Shown here piece after piece: positions 46,690-57,016 of a stretch of 64,000 bases of DNA. A program made the translations under genes and the position numbers. The first letter of the stretch is position 1, and every line of letters starts with the position of its first letter. The stretch is from assembly GCF_003573695.1 (NCBI RefSeq), contig NW_020621936.1:14446001-14510000 (forward strand), in the 5' to 3' direction. Below the pieces are notes generated by a model. It had not been told where the DNA came from and ran no database searches. It worked only from the letters and a program-made list of their open reading frames with translations. The DNA comes from Papaver somniferum. Its lineage: Eukaryota > Streptophyta > Magnoliopsida > Ranunculales > Papaveraceae.

Positions 46690-47230
46690 ACCTTCGTTTT
46701 TCCCCCGACTATATTCGTGGTTATATCAAGGCTACGGAGGATGTTCATGGTGATGGGAATTGTGGTTACCACGTCTTCGTGGATCAACTTGGACCCTTTG
46801 AAGACGCGATAGGGTGGGATTGTGACCAAGTTACTTACGTAAGGCAAAAATGCTTAATGGAACTACGTGGTTACCGCGAATTCTATAAGCCGATGATGAG
46901 AGTAGAAAGAAACGAAACCGATGAGGTGTTAAATGATAGCTTCAAGGAAATGGAAAGGAGGTTAACCAGAAATATATGTTTGACAAGCCAATATTGGATG
47001 CACATGCCTATATGTGGCCAACTACTCGCCAACGCATTCAATTGTGTCATTCATTTAATCTCCAGAGACATGAGCAATACATTTGCACCAACAAGAATAC
47101 CGTTTGACGAAAACTTGTCAATAAAAAAAACAGTTGTAATGGGGCACGTTGAAGGAAATCATTACATCGGCCTCCGATTGCATGAAGGAAGTCCATTACC
47201 TCCATTGTGGAGGGAATTTGGTTGTGACGA
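46690..47230 (+). other. OTU-like protease domain of the transposase fusion
   Basis: The segment carries the OTU signature DGNC (GDGNCGYHVF; cysteine and preceding aspartate visible). A mid-domain region follows (YWMHMPICGQLLANAFNCVI, where OTU proteins have W.....L...A). A C-terminal histidine sits in GNHYIGLRL. Spacing of about 140 residues between Cys and His fits OTU folds. OTU proteases remove ubiquitin or related modifiers. Ulp1-like proteases are known in plant Mutator-like elements (Kaonashi type), and an OTU domain is an analogous acquisition. Confidence 0.75.
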
Positions 47231-47499
47231 TGAACTCCCCAAGACTTGGTGCAATCGATTTGAGAAAAGGATTGAATTATGGAAGGCCATAATGTTGTCT
47301 ATGCCGAAACAATTCATAGTTATGACTGATGATGAAGAGGATTCTTAAATGTTTTCAAGTCTTGGTGAAGCCCATTTTATATTTTGTATTTCGGTATTTG
47401 ACTAAATGTGATATGATTAAAAGTGACAATATCATGTCCATTTGATTAGATAATATATGAAGTATTTTGTTCACAAACATATCTATTTGATTAGCTAAT

Positions 47500-47640
47500 T
47501 TGAGTGGAGTGTAAATTGTGGTTGGTAACGATAACATACTTACGAACCATAAGTAGACTTCGAAACACATTGTACCAGCCGTTGTCAATTACGGTTTGTA
47601 ATGATAATATAGTTACCAACCGTAACTTACACTGAAACAA
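47500..47640. repeat. Short motif cluster between transposase and SANT-like gene
   Basis: Several CGGTTGGTAA, ACGGTTTGTAA and TACCAACCGTAAC copies lie just after the transposase stop codon. They separate it from the convergent minus-strand gene. Confidence 0.7.
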
Positions 47641-47824
47641 AACCCAAGCAGATATAAGTCAATTAAAACCATTAAACCATTAAAAATATAAATGACATTA
47701 CTACTCATTTTCTTTCATGCGACTTAAAAGGATACTAATATCCATACCTACGAGTGCGATAGAAGTCTTTAAGGATGTTGAAATGAGGTAAGTATTGAAA
47801 ACTCGACCTTTTCCATCGTCTCCA

Positions 47825-48136
47825 TTATTGAATAGAGCTCTCTAAAACTTCAGCGTCAGTTTCACCCCTTAATCGTATTTCACCCATAATACGAACTAAT
47901 GCCATAAATTCTTTAACGTTATCCCGAATAGTTCCATATCGAACATACAACATAATTCCATCGCGGTTATTAGGGTTACCTGTTTCGGAGCAAAATTTTT
48001 CAAAAAGAGTTCTCAAATAACTTGTACTCACCAAACCACATCGGCGTCGTTCTTGTCCTCTTTTTGGATAGCATATAACAAAATTGCGGCAAACACATAA
48101 ATCTTCTTCCAATGTAAATTCAGGGTTTGGAGCCAT
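47825..48136 (-). CDS. SANT/trihelix-like small accessory protein of the 11-kb element
   Basis: 103 residues starting MAPNPEFTLEEDLCVCRNF. The acidic start followed by a hydrophobic/aromatic helix pattern, the RRRCGLVSTSYL turn, and TGNPNNRDGIMLYVRYGTI resemble SANT/trihelix domains of transposon-encoded helper proteins. The alignment with 21391-21134 (EED, T.NP.NR, L..R.G.I, E(Y/F)) shows they are homologues. The frame is uninterrupted. It is convergent with the transposase gene and in tandem with the PMD gene. Such proteins in PIF/Harbinger and some other elements assist DNA binding or nuclear import of the transposase; here that is inference. A further exon downstream is possible. Confidence 0.55.
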   Translation of the reverse strand: MAPNPEFTLEEDLCVCRNFVICYPKRGQERRRCGLVSTSYLRTLFEKFCSETGNPNNRDGIMLYVRYGTIRDNVKEFMALVRIMGEIRLRGETDAEVLESSIQ

Positions 48137-48334
48137 AATATAGTTTAAGATAAGAGGTGATTCATGTGGAGGTGTAACTTCTATTGAGGAGGATAAGCAT
48201 ATATATATAACACTTTGGTTTGTTTTTTTTATTATGTAACGGATCTATTTTTTGAAAATAAAGTCGTTGAAGGTTTCAACGACTATATTTTCAAATCAAC
48301 CAATGACAAATCAGTGGATAAGCTCATGAATATC

Positions 48335-48960
48335 CAGGAAATAAATAAGTTACGGTTAGTAATTAAACAAGAGTAACAAACCGTATCTACGAAAATTGAT
48401 TTTTCATCAGAGTTACGGTTGGTAATATTTGGAAGATTATAAACCTAACTCTGTAAAGTTTCATTTACCAGAGTTACGGTTCATTCCAGAAGCACAATTA
48501 CCAACCGTAACTCTGCAAAATTTATTTATACCAGAGTTACGGTTCATTTGTATTTGAAGTTACCAACCGTAAGTTTGAGCTATCCAATTCTAAAACTTAC
48601 AGTGTAATTCACGGTGTGTAAAGAAGCAGAATTACAAACCGTAACACTCCTACGGTTCCTTATGTTTTGAAGTTACCAACCGTAAGTTTGAGCTCTCTAA
48701 TTCTAAAAATTACAGTGTAATTCACGGTGTGTAAAGAAGCAGAACTACAAACCGTAACACTCCTACGGTTCCTTATGTTTTGAAGTTACCAATTGCAAGT
48801 TTGAGCTCTCCAATTCTCAAAGTTACAGTGTAATTTACGGTTTGTAAAGAAGCAAATTTACAAATCGTAGCTGTCCTATGGTCCCTTTTGGTTTGTCGTT
48901 ACCAACCGTAACATGCCTACGGTTTCTAACTTTCCTTTAGTTACCAACCGTAACACATAG
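48335..48960. repeat. Large motif cluster between SANT-like and PMD genes
   Basis: About twenty copies of TTACGGTTGGTAA-like words occur in both orientations. Within it a block of about 120 bp (AGTTTGAGCTCTCTAATTCTAAAA... ACTCCTACGGTTCCTTATG) is repeated two to three times in direct orientation (about 48560-48840). It lies upstream of the SANT-like gene and downstream of the PMD gene. Confidence 0.8.
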
Positions 48961-49244
48961 AATAACTTGAGAGCAATCTCAGTTTTAATTTATTCCTAGT
49001 AACTAACCACATAGTTGATAACATGTTAATTCATTCCAAGTAATTCATAAGGTAAAATCCATTCCAAGTAATTCATAAGCTAAAATCCATAACCACACAA
49101 TTCATAACATGTTCGTGATAATATCCATAAGCTAAAAACTAACCACACAACCATTAGTTCTTGATAATATCCATAAACTAAAAACAACCACACAAAGCTA
49201 AGAAATAAAAAGTTGTCCTGCTATCAAATGTCACATAAGCATAA

Positions 49245-52200
49245 TTAACCACGAGGACCACGACCTCTTTTGTTGGTGGTACCACCACCACGAGTGCGAG
49301 GAACATCACGGCGACCACCGCCACCACGACCACCTCTTTGGCTAGTACCCACACCATGCACATCCTCTTCCAAATGCGTCTCTTCGATGCTAGATGACGG
49401 CTGACTATGGCTAGTACTCGCACCTACAATGGACTTTCTGCCCTTCTTTAATCCTCTTTCTTCCGTGACCAATCCCTCATACAATTCTTTCCTGGTTGGA
49501 TCATGCATGTTCCTTATTTGCTCTTGTAAGGTCCTTTGTTGAGGAGCGTTAATCACACCATTAACACGGATGCATGAAGTCATACTATTTGCCAACTTTT
49601 CTCCTCGCTCTTTCGATTAACACATTAAAAAGAGTCTTAAGAGATTATTCCATAATACATAATATAAATTAGAACTAAATTGCAGGTCATGAGGATAACA
49701 AAGTTACGTACCGTCATGAAATATAGTTTCTTCCAAGTCATACCAAATAGTCCGTTTGTCTCTTTGCTCTCCTCTGCAGCCTTCATTTTTTCTATTTCCT
49801 TTTGAATAAGTGGTTGGGCCTCCGGATCATTATTAATCACATGTGGATGACCAAAATGATAATACCAATCTATGTAATCATCAACGGCTTCTTTCGTGTT
49901 GTTACAAGCCGTTGCCTCTCCCGCTTGGAGTTGGTATCTTGGTTGATGGCGGTTTTTCCAAACATCAATCGTTGGAGTTGGGATGTAGTTGAGTACAATG
50001 GTGGGGCCTTTTGTCTCGGATCCATCCTTGGATGATCTGAAGTTTTCCTTAACGACCTTTTTTTGAATATGAGCAATTTGGCGTAGAGTTCGACGAGGAT
50101 TGGTCATAACATTACCTGTGGCATGATACAATGGTCCGTTGTAGCCTGAGATATGTGTGAACTGACGAGCATCAACTCCATTTCGAATCCTCAAGTAAGG
50201 TTCAAAGATAACATCTTCAACAGTGAAAGCATCCATTTCCTGCCTCACTTGAACGAGCCTCGCTTCTTTGTTCCTTTTTTGTCTACCAGTGAACATAAAC
50301 TTCTTTCCTGTAGGTCTTTCATCATCTTCTTCCCATTCAGTAGGAGGGCTCAAGCTCGGAAAGTGGTCATACACCCATGCCTAGAAAAATATAAAACAGT
50401 TTAAGCAATTGGGACATGAATACAAAATATAAATATAACAAACAATCATAGCTTAAAAAATGATAAAATGTAACCAAACTTACCATTAGAAGCGCAACAT
50501 TCCCAGCAATTTCAGTAGCTCCAACCCTCGAGGCCTTTCTTAGACTTTCAAGTAGATATTCAAGCGTGGCGGTGCCCCACGAATACTCTCTGGTCTTCTT
50601 CAAATCCTTCAACAATTGTAGGTAATGGACATTCACCCTATTTCCCGAGTTATCGGGCATGAATACGGTCCCAATAAAATACAACAAATATGTTGTGGTT
50701 GTACGCCTAACCCTTGTCTCATCTATCACCTCACCTGCCAATTGCTTTTTGGTTGTGTCTCCAAACTTCACCCTCAAATATTCAACAACAGCTTCTTTAC
50801 CTTGTTAACCTTGTTTGGTTCCGAAGGGTCATAACCACCAGCCAACATAAACTCTATTTCGGTCTCGTCTTTACCCTACCCAAGTGTTTCTTCAACAAGG
50901 CTATAAAGATCAGTCCAAGAAATGTTGTTATCAAAACCTTCATACACAGATGTTCCTTCAATTTCCAAGTTAAGAATTTGCTTCACGTCGTCCGGTATTA
51001 TTGTCATCTCTCCAAATTGGAGATGAAACGTATCGGTTTCTGGCCAATATCGTTCCCTGAAGGCAGATACCACTATACTATCATACTCCGATTTGGAATT
51101 CAGAATTCCAGGCCCTAATCCTGAACTTGCCACTAGAGAACGAACATCACCACATTCTTCACCTAATGGCCAATGACTAGCTCTTTGACGCTTGACCAAT
51201 TTGACCGCCCTTGCATGATCCTTAAAAAAAAATACAAACATATCTTGTTAAACTCAGATTAATGAAATATAAATAAATACAAAAAAAAAAATCGAAATAA
51301 ATTATAACAATGTGTTAAGAGAAACATACCCTAGTCTCAAAGACTTTTGCAGCCCAGGAATTGGTATAACCAAATAAGATTGAGGACTTATTTGGTGCCT
51401 CGCCCCAAGGTCTTTTATTCTTCTTTCGTGGCAATAACATGTCTTTTCCTTTAGGAATATGCAACCCTTTTGGTGTGGGTTCCTTTCTCGGATTCTTTTC
51501 TTTCCTTGGTTTAGCGGGAGCTGGAGTTGTAGCTACAACAATTTCTTTCCCCTTGTTTTGTACTCCCTCTTTATCATTTGCTTCCTCTTCCTCATCTTCA
51601 TCACTTGCTTCCTCTTCCTCATCTTCATCATTTACTTCTTCTTCCTCCTCTTCTTCGCCATTGGATTCATCAGGATTTTCTTCCTCTTCTTCATCATCAG
51701 CTTCTTCAAGGTTCTTTTCAACTCCTACCTCTTCAATTTCTTGTTCATTAGGTTCAGCTTCTTCAAGGTTCTTTTCAACTCCCACCTCTTCAATTTCTTG
51801 ATCATTAGGTTCAGCTCCTTCTAATTCAACCCCAGACTTAGCTACAGATGGTTCTATAATCCTAATCTCAAATTGATTCTTCTTCTTCTTCGCATTATTG
51901 GGGTCACCTCTATGATCTACCCCTAAATGCTTGTCATCGCGAGGGGTGGGTGTATGATCAATCAGAGTTAAGTTATTCCCTCTCTTTTTCTTCACCCTAT
52001 CAGGATTCCTACACAAGCAATACATTTGTATGATTTCTTAAAGGTTGAACAAACAAGATAGAAACAAATAAGCCAAAAAAATTATGACCAAAATAAGTTA
52101 TGGTTTGTAATGTGATGTTCAATACAAACCGTAGCAAGGTTACGATATGTAACTTGAAACTAGTGAGAAACCGTAACTAGTTACGGTTCGTATAAAAGTA

Positions 52201-52876
52201 CGGTTGGTAACTTTGGTATCGTCTTCAACCGTATAATAACTTGAAAATCAGTTTTGAGACACAGGATGATTTACGGCTGAAGACGCAATAAATCATACCA
52301 GCCGTAACTGTCCTACGGTTCATACTATTTTGTACCGTACAACGAAATTCTATATGTCACACAATTCTTACTTACGGTTGCTAATCAACAAACCATTACA
52401 TACCGTACATAGTTACGGTTGCTAACGAACTCACAAATACGAACCGACTGGAAAAAAACTAACATGCAGGACAAAATACGGTTCGTAATAGGGTTAATTA
52501 CCAACCGTACCTGAGAAAAATTCTCAGACCCAAGAACATACGGTTGGTATTTGAGATGTTTTTAATAGTTACGAACCGTAGAAGCATCAAATTTATCAGT
52601 TTCGGTTCGTAATTGAACCAATTCCAACCGTAAAAACAACAAATCCATAATTTGAAATTCGATTTTTAACCTAAAACCCTAATTTTTGATGGAGCATACA
52701 CTTAAATTGAACACAATAAACAAAATACTAAATGGGTTTTTCAATAAATACCTCATATAAGTCATTACACTTGATTTGTCCACTTGAGGGGTTTGGAATT
52801 GATGTTCTTCATCGATTGAGGGATGTTCTTGATCGGATGCGGTTGAATCTTCGTCAACTTTCTTCTTCTTCGTCAT
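49245..52876 (-). pseudogene. Plant mobile domain (PMD) gene with acidic linker and RGG tail
   Basis: Five exons on the minus strand: 52876-52752, 52008-51330, 51220-50484, 50380-49712 and 49607-49245, with GT-AG borders and compatible phase. In order: a lysine-rich start (MTKKKKVDED), a long Glu/Asp-rich linker with a doubled EIEEVGVEKNLEEA unit, a basic stretch, then the PMD (YWPETDTFHLQFGEMTIIPD, YLLYFIGTVFMPDNSGNRVN, REYSWGTATLEYLL, AWVYDHFP), a C-terminal region, and an RGG tail (SQRGGRGGGGRRDVPRTRGG). Lesions are a TAG in exon 3 near 50876 and a 1-base shift near 50780. PMDs occur in Arabidopsis MAIN/MAIL1 (nuclear, silencing-related) and in Mutator-like elements. The motif-filled intron 1 mirrors that of the 20.65-25.35-kb copy. 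Confidence 0.82.
52090..52640. repeat. Motif cluster in intron 1 of the PMD gene
   Basis: About eighteen copies of TACGGTT(G/C)GTAA-like words and complements fill the intron between 52752 and 52008. Two adjacent short runs near 52320-52440 use the variant TTACGGTTGCTAA. Confidence 0.8.
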
Positions 52877-53324
52877 CTCTAATATGGACTTCAATCAACG
52901 ATTATTAATGTTGCGAACCGCCGATTAATCGAAGACGACGATGAAGTTTTCAATTGTAATGGAGGTGGTGCTTACGGTTACAATGGAGTAGAGAAGATGA
53001 AAGAAAAAAAACTGATTTTGATTATTCTCATTCATAATTAGGTTTAAATATGATGGAGGACAATTCAGTCTTTTCAATTTAAAAAGGAGGGACAAATCAG
53101 TCAATTTAAAGAAAAAAGGGTAATCTAGTCAATTTATACCCCCTATAGGACACCCCCTAACCAATTAGAGGGACATTGCTATCACACTTGTCGCCCCTCT
53201 ACTAGAACTTGACGCCCCTATACTAGGGTTGTTTTGATATTACTTATGGGGGATCCGTTTTTGTCTTATTAGGTGACGCCCCTCTAATGGAATGTGATGC
53301 CCCAATAATAACCTTCTTTTTTAT

Positions 53325-54561
53325 CCAAACAAGTTGGGGTAGGTTAGAGAGGAACACCAAGATAGACCAAAAGGCCAGCATGTCTCGCTCTTTTCGGCAA
53401 GACCCATCAAAATAGGGTATCCCCCAAACTGTCTATCAATCTGTTCATTTCATGGTATAACAGATTTTACACCGACTTGACGGCAACGACACAACCCAAC
53501 ATCATTTATACCATCATATTTATTTTATTTTATTTAAAAAAGCATGCCAAACTGTCAAGATGAATATCAATTTTATCATGCAAAAATTGTTAACAGACCT
53601 ACCCGTGAGCTAAAAACATTAAAAGTTAACAAAATGATACGGTCATGTTCAGGGTTTGGATTGAAAGTTGAAACCTATGATCTTACCATCCTACCAAGTA
53701 ATAACCTTCCAAAACAATAAATCTCTTCGGACTTATCAGTTTGTTTGTTTTTCAAATTTTTCTTGTATTTATGTTTCCTTTTTCTTTGGTTTTGAAATGT
53801 TGTACTTTTTTTTGTTGGTTGTATTTGTGTTTGGCATTATTGTTACTTCTGGGAAGTCATGGTCCACCACAGTCTACACCATTTTACTTCTGTATTCAAG
53901 TTCAAACGGTAAAAACTACTGAAACTAAAAACTTAAAAAATTACAAAACGAAGAGGTAAATCAGGATCTGTAAAGGGATAAAGGATTTTATTCTCATTAA
54001 GACGAAGTCTTTAACATTACAGTTATTATTCCTTTTTATCTAAAAAGTGGTACTTTTCTTCACAAAAGGATTTTTTTTTTTGTACACACCTCCCAAAAAT
54101 TAAAAAGAAGTGAAACACTGGTACTTTTGCCCTTAACTCACATTACCGCATTTGATACCATCAACAACTAATTATCACTATACTAATCATTTATGATCAC
54201 ATTACCATCTTCTTCTCTTTTGATCACTCATTCTTTTCATTATATTATCAAAAAATTGAAAAATCAATAAACCTTTAACTGTCTGTAGTAATTCTATTGC
54301 ACCGAAAAAAGCACGCACACGCAGTCTCCAAAAAAAGATATTAAACGCATATTTAACCTGTCATCCACTCAAACCCCTCAAAAGGCAAAGCCAAAACAAA
54401 CTCTGACATTGTAGGTTCAGTCCCATAACCCCTCTCAGTCTCTCTCTCTCTCTCACTCTCAACTTCAATACAGAGAATTACCCTAGACCTAGAGAAGGAG
54501 GATTGAAACTTGCAGCCTCTCCTTCAAAACCCTTACTTCTCCTTCAAGATAGAGCAAAATC
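53325..54561. other. Upstream region of the phytocyanin-like gene
   Basis: No transposon or ORF that I can support. A CT-dinucleotide run (about 54437-54461) lies about 100 bp before the start codon and is probably in the 5' untranslated region or core promoter, as is common in plant promoters. I see no confident TATA box. Confidence 0.4.
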
Positions 54562-55638
54562 ATGGGAACCTCTGCTACCATTCTGTGTTTACTAGTTATC
54601 TTGAATTTCATGTTTCAGCACTCTATTTCAGAAACTATACTGGTTGATGGAGCTACAGAATGGAAAAATCCTAGTGTTCATATTGGAGATTCTCTTGGTA
54701 AGTATATACAACAAACAGAAAAATCTAAACTTTTTCTTTTTTCTGGGTTCTAAAGATTGGTGGTAGATTTTAGTTTACTAACCAAATTTTTTGTGTCTTT
54801 TCTGTTTATAGTATTCAAACACAAAAATCAGTACAAGCTCTACATTTTCCAGAACAAAAATGCTTTTGATGTCTGCAACTTCTCTGAAGCTATTCTTCTC
54901 ACAAAACCCAACTCTGATTCTTACATGGTACAACCATTATCTTCATTCTTCATCTTGGGCACCTAACAGAATTCTGCAAAATCCTTAATTATATTTTATT
55001 TTTTTTGTTCTTTTTAATTTACTGTTTATTTTTTGGTACTACTATGTTGTGTTTCAGTGGAATCCATCACGCCCAGGTTTCTTCTACTTCACATTCAACG
55101 ATGGGTCTCTAAAAAGCTGTGAAGAAAGTGAAAAATTCCCAATAAGGGTATATCCAAAACCACCTCCAAATGGAGATTTACTAGCACCAAAATTCTCACC
55201 ATTACCAGCACCATCACCAACATCCGGTGGGATAGTTTCGTCTTCACCAGCGCATCACTGGCATTTAATTTCTCCTCAACCAAGTTCGTTTGCTCCATCC
55301 CCAAATTCCGCCAACGCTCCGGTAACAATCCAGTCGGAGTTTCCCGGCAAAGGTGGTAGTATGCCATTTATTAATAGTAATCCGGCCATTCCTTTACCTA
55401 CTGGTGAGACTGATGCTACTGTTATACGCCCATTGCCAGCATCTCATGGTCATGGCAGACAGGTATACTTTTTACCCCTTGTGTCTGCATTTTCTTTAAC
55501 AAATTTTGGGAATCTAGACAGAACTGATTGATAAATTGTTTGTGTGGTGGTTGTGTGTTTTTGCAGCTGGTGGTGGGGTTGATTGGAATTCAAGTTCCTA
55601 TTCTCATGAGTTGTGTGATGTGGTTAATGCTATACTGA
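54562..55638 (+). CDS. Early-nodulin-like protein (phytocyanin domain without copper ligands), GPI-anchor type
   Basis: Exons are 54562-54697, 54812-54927, 55058-55462 and 55567-55638, with GT-AG borders and frame kept, giving 242 residues. A signal peptide (MGTSATILCLLVILNFMFQH, about 1-24) is followed by a plastocyanin-like domain (about 25-125: VDGATEWKNP, DSLVFKHKNQYKLYIF, FDVCNFSEA, PGFFYFTFNDGSLKSCEE, FPIRVYP). Then come a Pro/Ser-rich wall-protein-like region and a hydrophobic tail (LVVGLIGIQVPILMSCVMWL) that suits a GPI anchor. The two cysteines for the domain's disulfide remain. The histidines that bind copper in true phytocyanins are absent (Tyr/Lys and Ser/Lys in their places), as in early-nodulin-like proteins. 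Likely an apoplastic or plasma-membrane surface protein; the role is unknown. Confidence 0.88.
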
Positions 55639-56031
55639 ACTTCTTGTTCTAGTGTTTATTTGGAGCGGCAGGGAGATGTTTTTTTTTTTTTTGGTTTACC
55701 TTGTAAGAAATGTGTCTGAAATCAACTTTAGATCAGGTAATATTTGTATGTAATTCTGGCTTTTGGAAAATTCTAAGTCTTGCAGCATCTTGTGTGCCAA
55801 AGTTTTGTGTAATACATTTTGGGTTTTACACTTTTGTTCCGGACAAAAAAGAACAATTACTGCCTTGTCATTTCTTTCCTTCCGATGGTTTGATTTGAAC
55901 AAACATTATTCAAGGTTCATGTGCATAGTCTTTTCTTCTTTAGGTTGTAATGATGAATAGGTTGTTCTACTGGCAAGGTTAGTGGCAAGCTTGTGGCGGA
56001 AAAGTTCATTTAATCCAAATATTAATGATTA
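55639..56031. other. 3' untranslated and intergenic region of the phytocyanin-like gene
   Basis: A T-run at 55679-55692 and AT-rich sequence; no other gene. Short ORFs here have no domain. Confidence 0.4.
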
Positions 56032-56408
56032 CTCCTTTCGTTCACTGTTAAGTGACCTAATTTAAGTTTGCACAATTTTTAAGACGAACAAGGAAAAAAA
56101 GAGTATTTTTAAGCATTTTTATAATTATATCCTTATGGATAATAACTAGTGAAATTTAGAAATGATTTATCTCTCAAACCACTTCACGAATGTTCGTAAA
56201 CTTCATGCCATTGAAAAGTATTTTAAAACACTAGTTAACTACGTAACGAATATAAACATGCCTATCAAATTATGCATATTTCTTATATTTTTTATAATTA
56301 ACTAAAAGGATAATTTTAGAAATATCTCCTTGTTTAGTGATATAGGTCACTTATTAGTGGGACAAAATCTAAAATCAAATAGGTCACTTAATAGTGGGAC
56401 GGAGGAAG
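56032..56408. mobile_element. Stowaway-like MITE (377 bp)
   Basis: The left end CTCCTTTCGTTCACTGTTAA and the right end, reverse-complemented CTTCCTCCGTCCCACTATTA, share the family pattern and continue inward as AGTGACCTA(A/T)TT. Both are flanked by TA (56030-56031, 56409-56410). A second internal GTCACTTATTAGTGGGAC copy lies just inside the right end. Confidence 0.75.
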
Positions 56409-56852
56409 TATTAAATACACAAAATTGGTCAATTAACCCAATAACAATAATTCATGGGTGAAAAAGACATGTAAAATTTGATACTGTTCACATGGACGAG
56501 AATGTAAAAATAACCAGGATGTAAACAGTTTCATCCTACCCATTTTCAAATACTTTTTCTTATTTTTAATTTACATCAGGATACATCCAGTTTCATCCTC
56601 ACTCTTTTTTAAGTTTAAGACAAGATGAATCCAGTTTCATTTTTGCTATTTTTTTGGTGTCCATTTCACCCGTACTAATTTTTACTCGTCCATTAGAACT
56701 ATGTTTTAAAAGTATTTGGCCAAATGACCCATTTTCCGTTATTAATAAATCTAGTTAATTCCCGCTGAGTATTTAAGGTTCATGTTTTCTCAATACTACC
56801 TTGGAGAGCATTTAATATTCTATAAACACCTATGACCTATGGATTTTGCTTA

Positions 56853-57013
56853 TAGCGCGTTTAGATACAAATTTTCTTCTGACTACTGCTCACAGAAAGC
56901 TAGACGTTTCTGATTCTAGAAATCGTTCTGAAATATTATTACCAAACTGATTTCTAGCTTTTTGACTTCCAGAAGTCCAAAATCAACTTCTGAACATGCA
57001 TCCAAACGCGCTA
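56853..57013. mobile_element. Tourist-like MITE (161 bp)
   Basis: The termini TAGCGCGTTTAGATACA and TGCATCCAAACGCGCTA are inverted with two mismatches. They are flanked by TTA on both sides (56850-56852, 57014-57016), as for PIF/Harbinger-derived Tourist elements. The interior is also largely self-complementary (AGAAAGCTAGA... with TCTAGCTTTTT...). Confidence 0.75.
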
Positions 57014-57016
57014 TTA

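Larger units (their letters stand above)
43340..47348 (+). pseudogene. FAR1/MuDR-type MULE transposase with C-terminal OTU domain, nearly intact
   Basis: Exon 1 is 43340-43543 (MSDSSGKFEVGE) and exon 2 is 44164-47348; the GT-AG intron holds motif repeats. Domains in order: a FAR1/WRKY-GCM1-type zinc finger (VCECSG ... TRCPFKL ... GSHNHPI, about 44340-44545), the MULE DDE core with LLMDCTYKTNKF and VIITDKEQAL (44895-45100) and STAESSHNRLK, a SWIM zinc finger (CVCPNMTSLGLLCRHV, about 45790-45840), an AT-hook-like KGRPPTKKKR, a long Lys/Glu-rich linker, and an OTU-like cysteine protease domain (VHGDGNCGYHVF with the Asp/Cys pair near 46743; GNHYIGLRL with the His near 47157). Lesions are a TAA at 43511-43513, a 1-base shift in an A-run near 44716, and a TAA at 45300-45302. 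It would cut and join the element's ends; the OTU role is unknown. Confidence 0.88.
42246..53316 (+). mobile_element. 11-kb Mutator-like element: OTU-fused transposase plus SANT-like and PMD cargo
   Basis: The ends are inverted. GAAGGCTATTATTGGGGC at 42246 pairs with GAAGGTTATTATTGGGGC read inward from 53316; about 38 of the first 44 positions match. The direct repeat TTTTTTAT flanks both ends (42238-42245 and 53317-53324). A second inverted module (CATAGGGGCGGCAGGTTCTA at about 43030, and its counterpart near 53215) lies further in, together with CCTAATAAGACAAAAA words. Inside are a transposase gene on the plus strand (43340-47348), a small SANT-like gene (48136-47825, minus) and a PMD gene (52876-49245, minus). 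About fifty copies of CCAACCGTA / TACGGTTGG fill introns and spacers. Mutator-like elements usually make 8-11-bp duplications, most often 9. Confidence 0.88.

Noticed and set aside
51439..51824. Plus-strand Ser/Phe-rich ORFs
   Set aside because: Shadows of the Glu/Asp-rich linker encoded on the opposite strand in the PMD gene.
42246..53316. CACTA-type (En/Spm) element, because of the sub-terminal motif clusters
   Set aside because: The ends do not read CACT(A/G), the flanking repeat is 8 bp and not 3, and the transposase is of FAR1/MuDR type.
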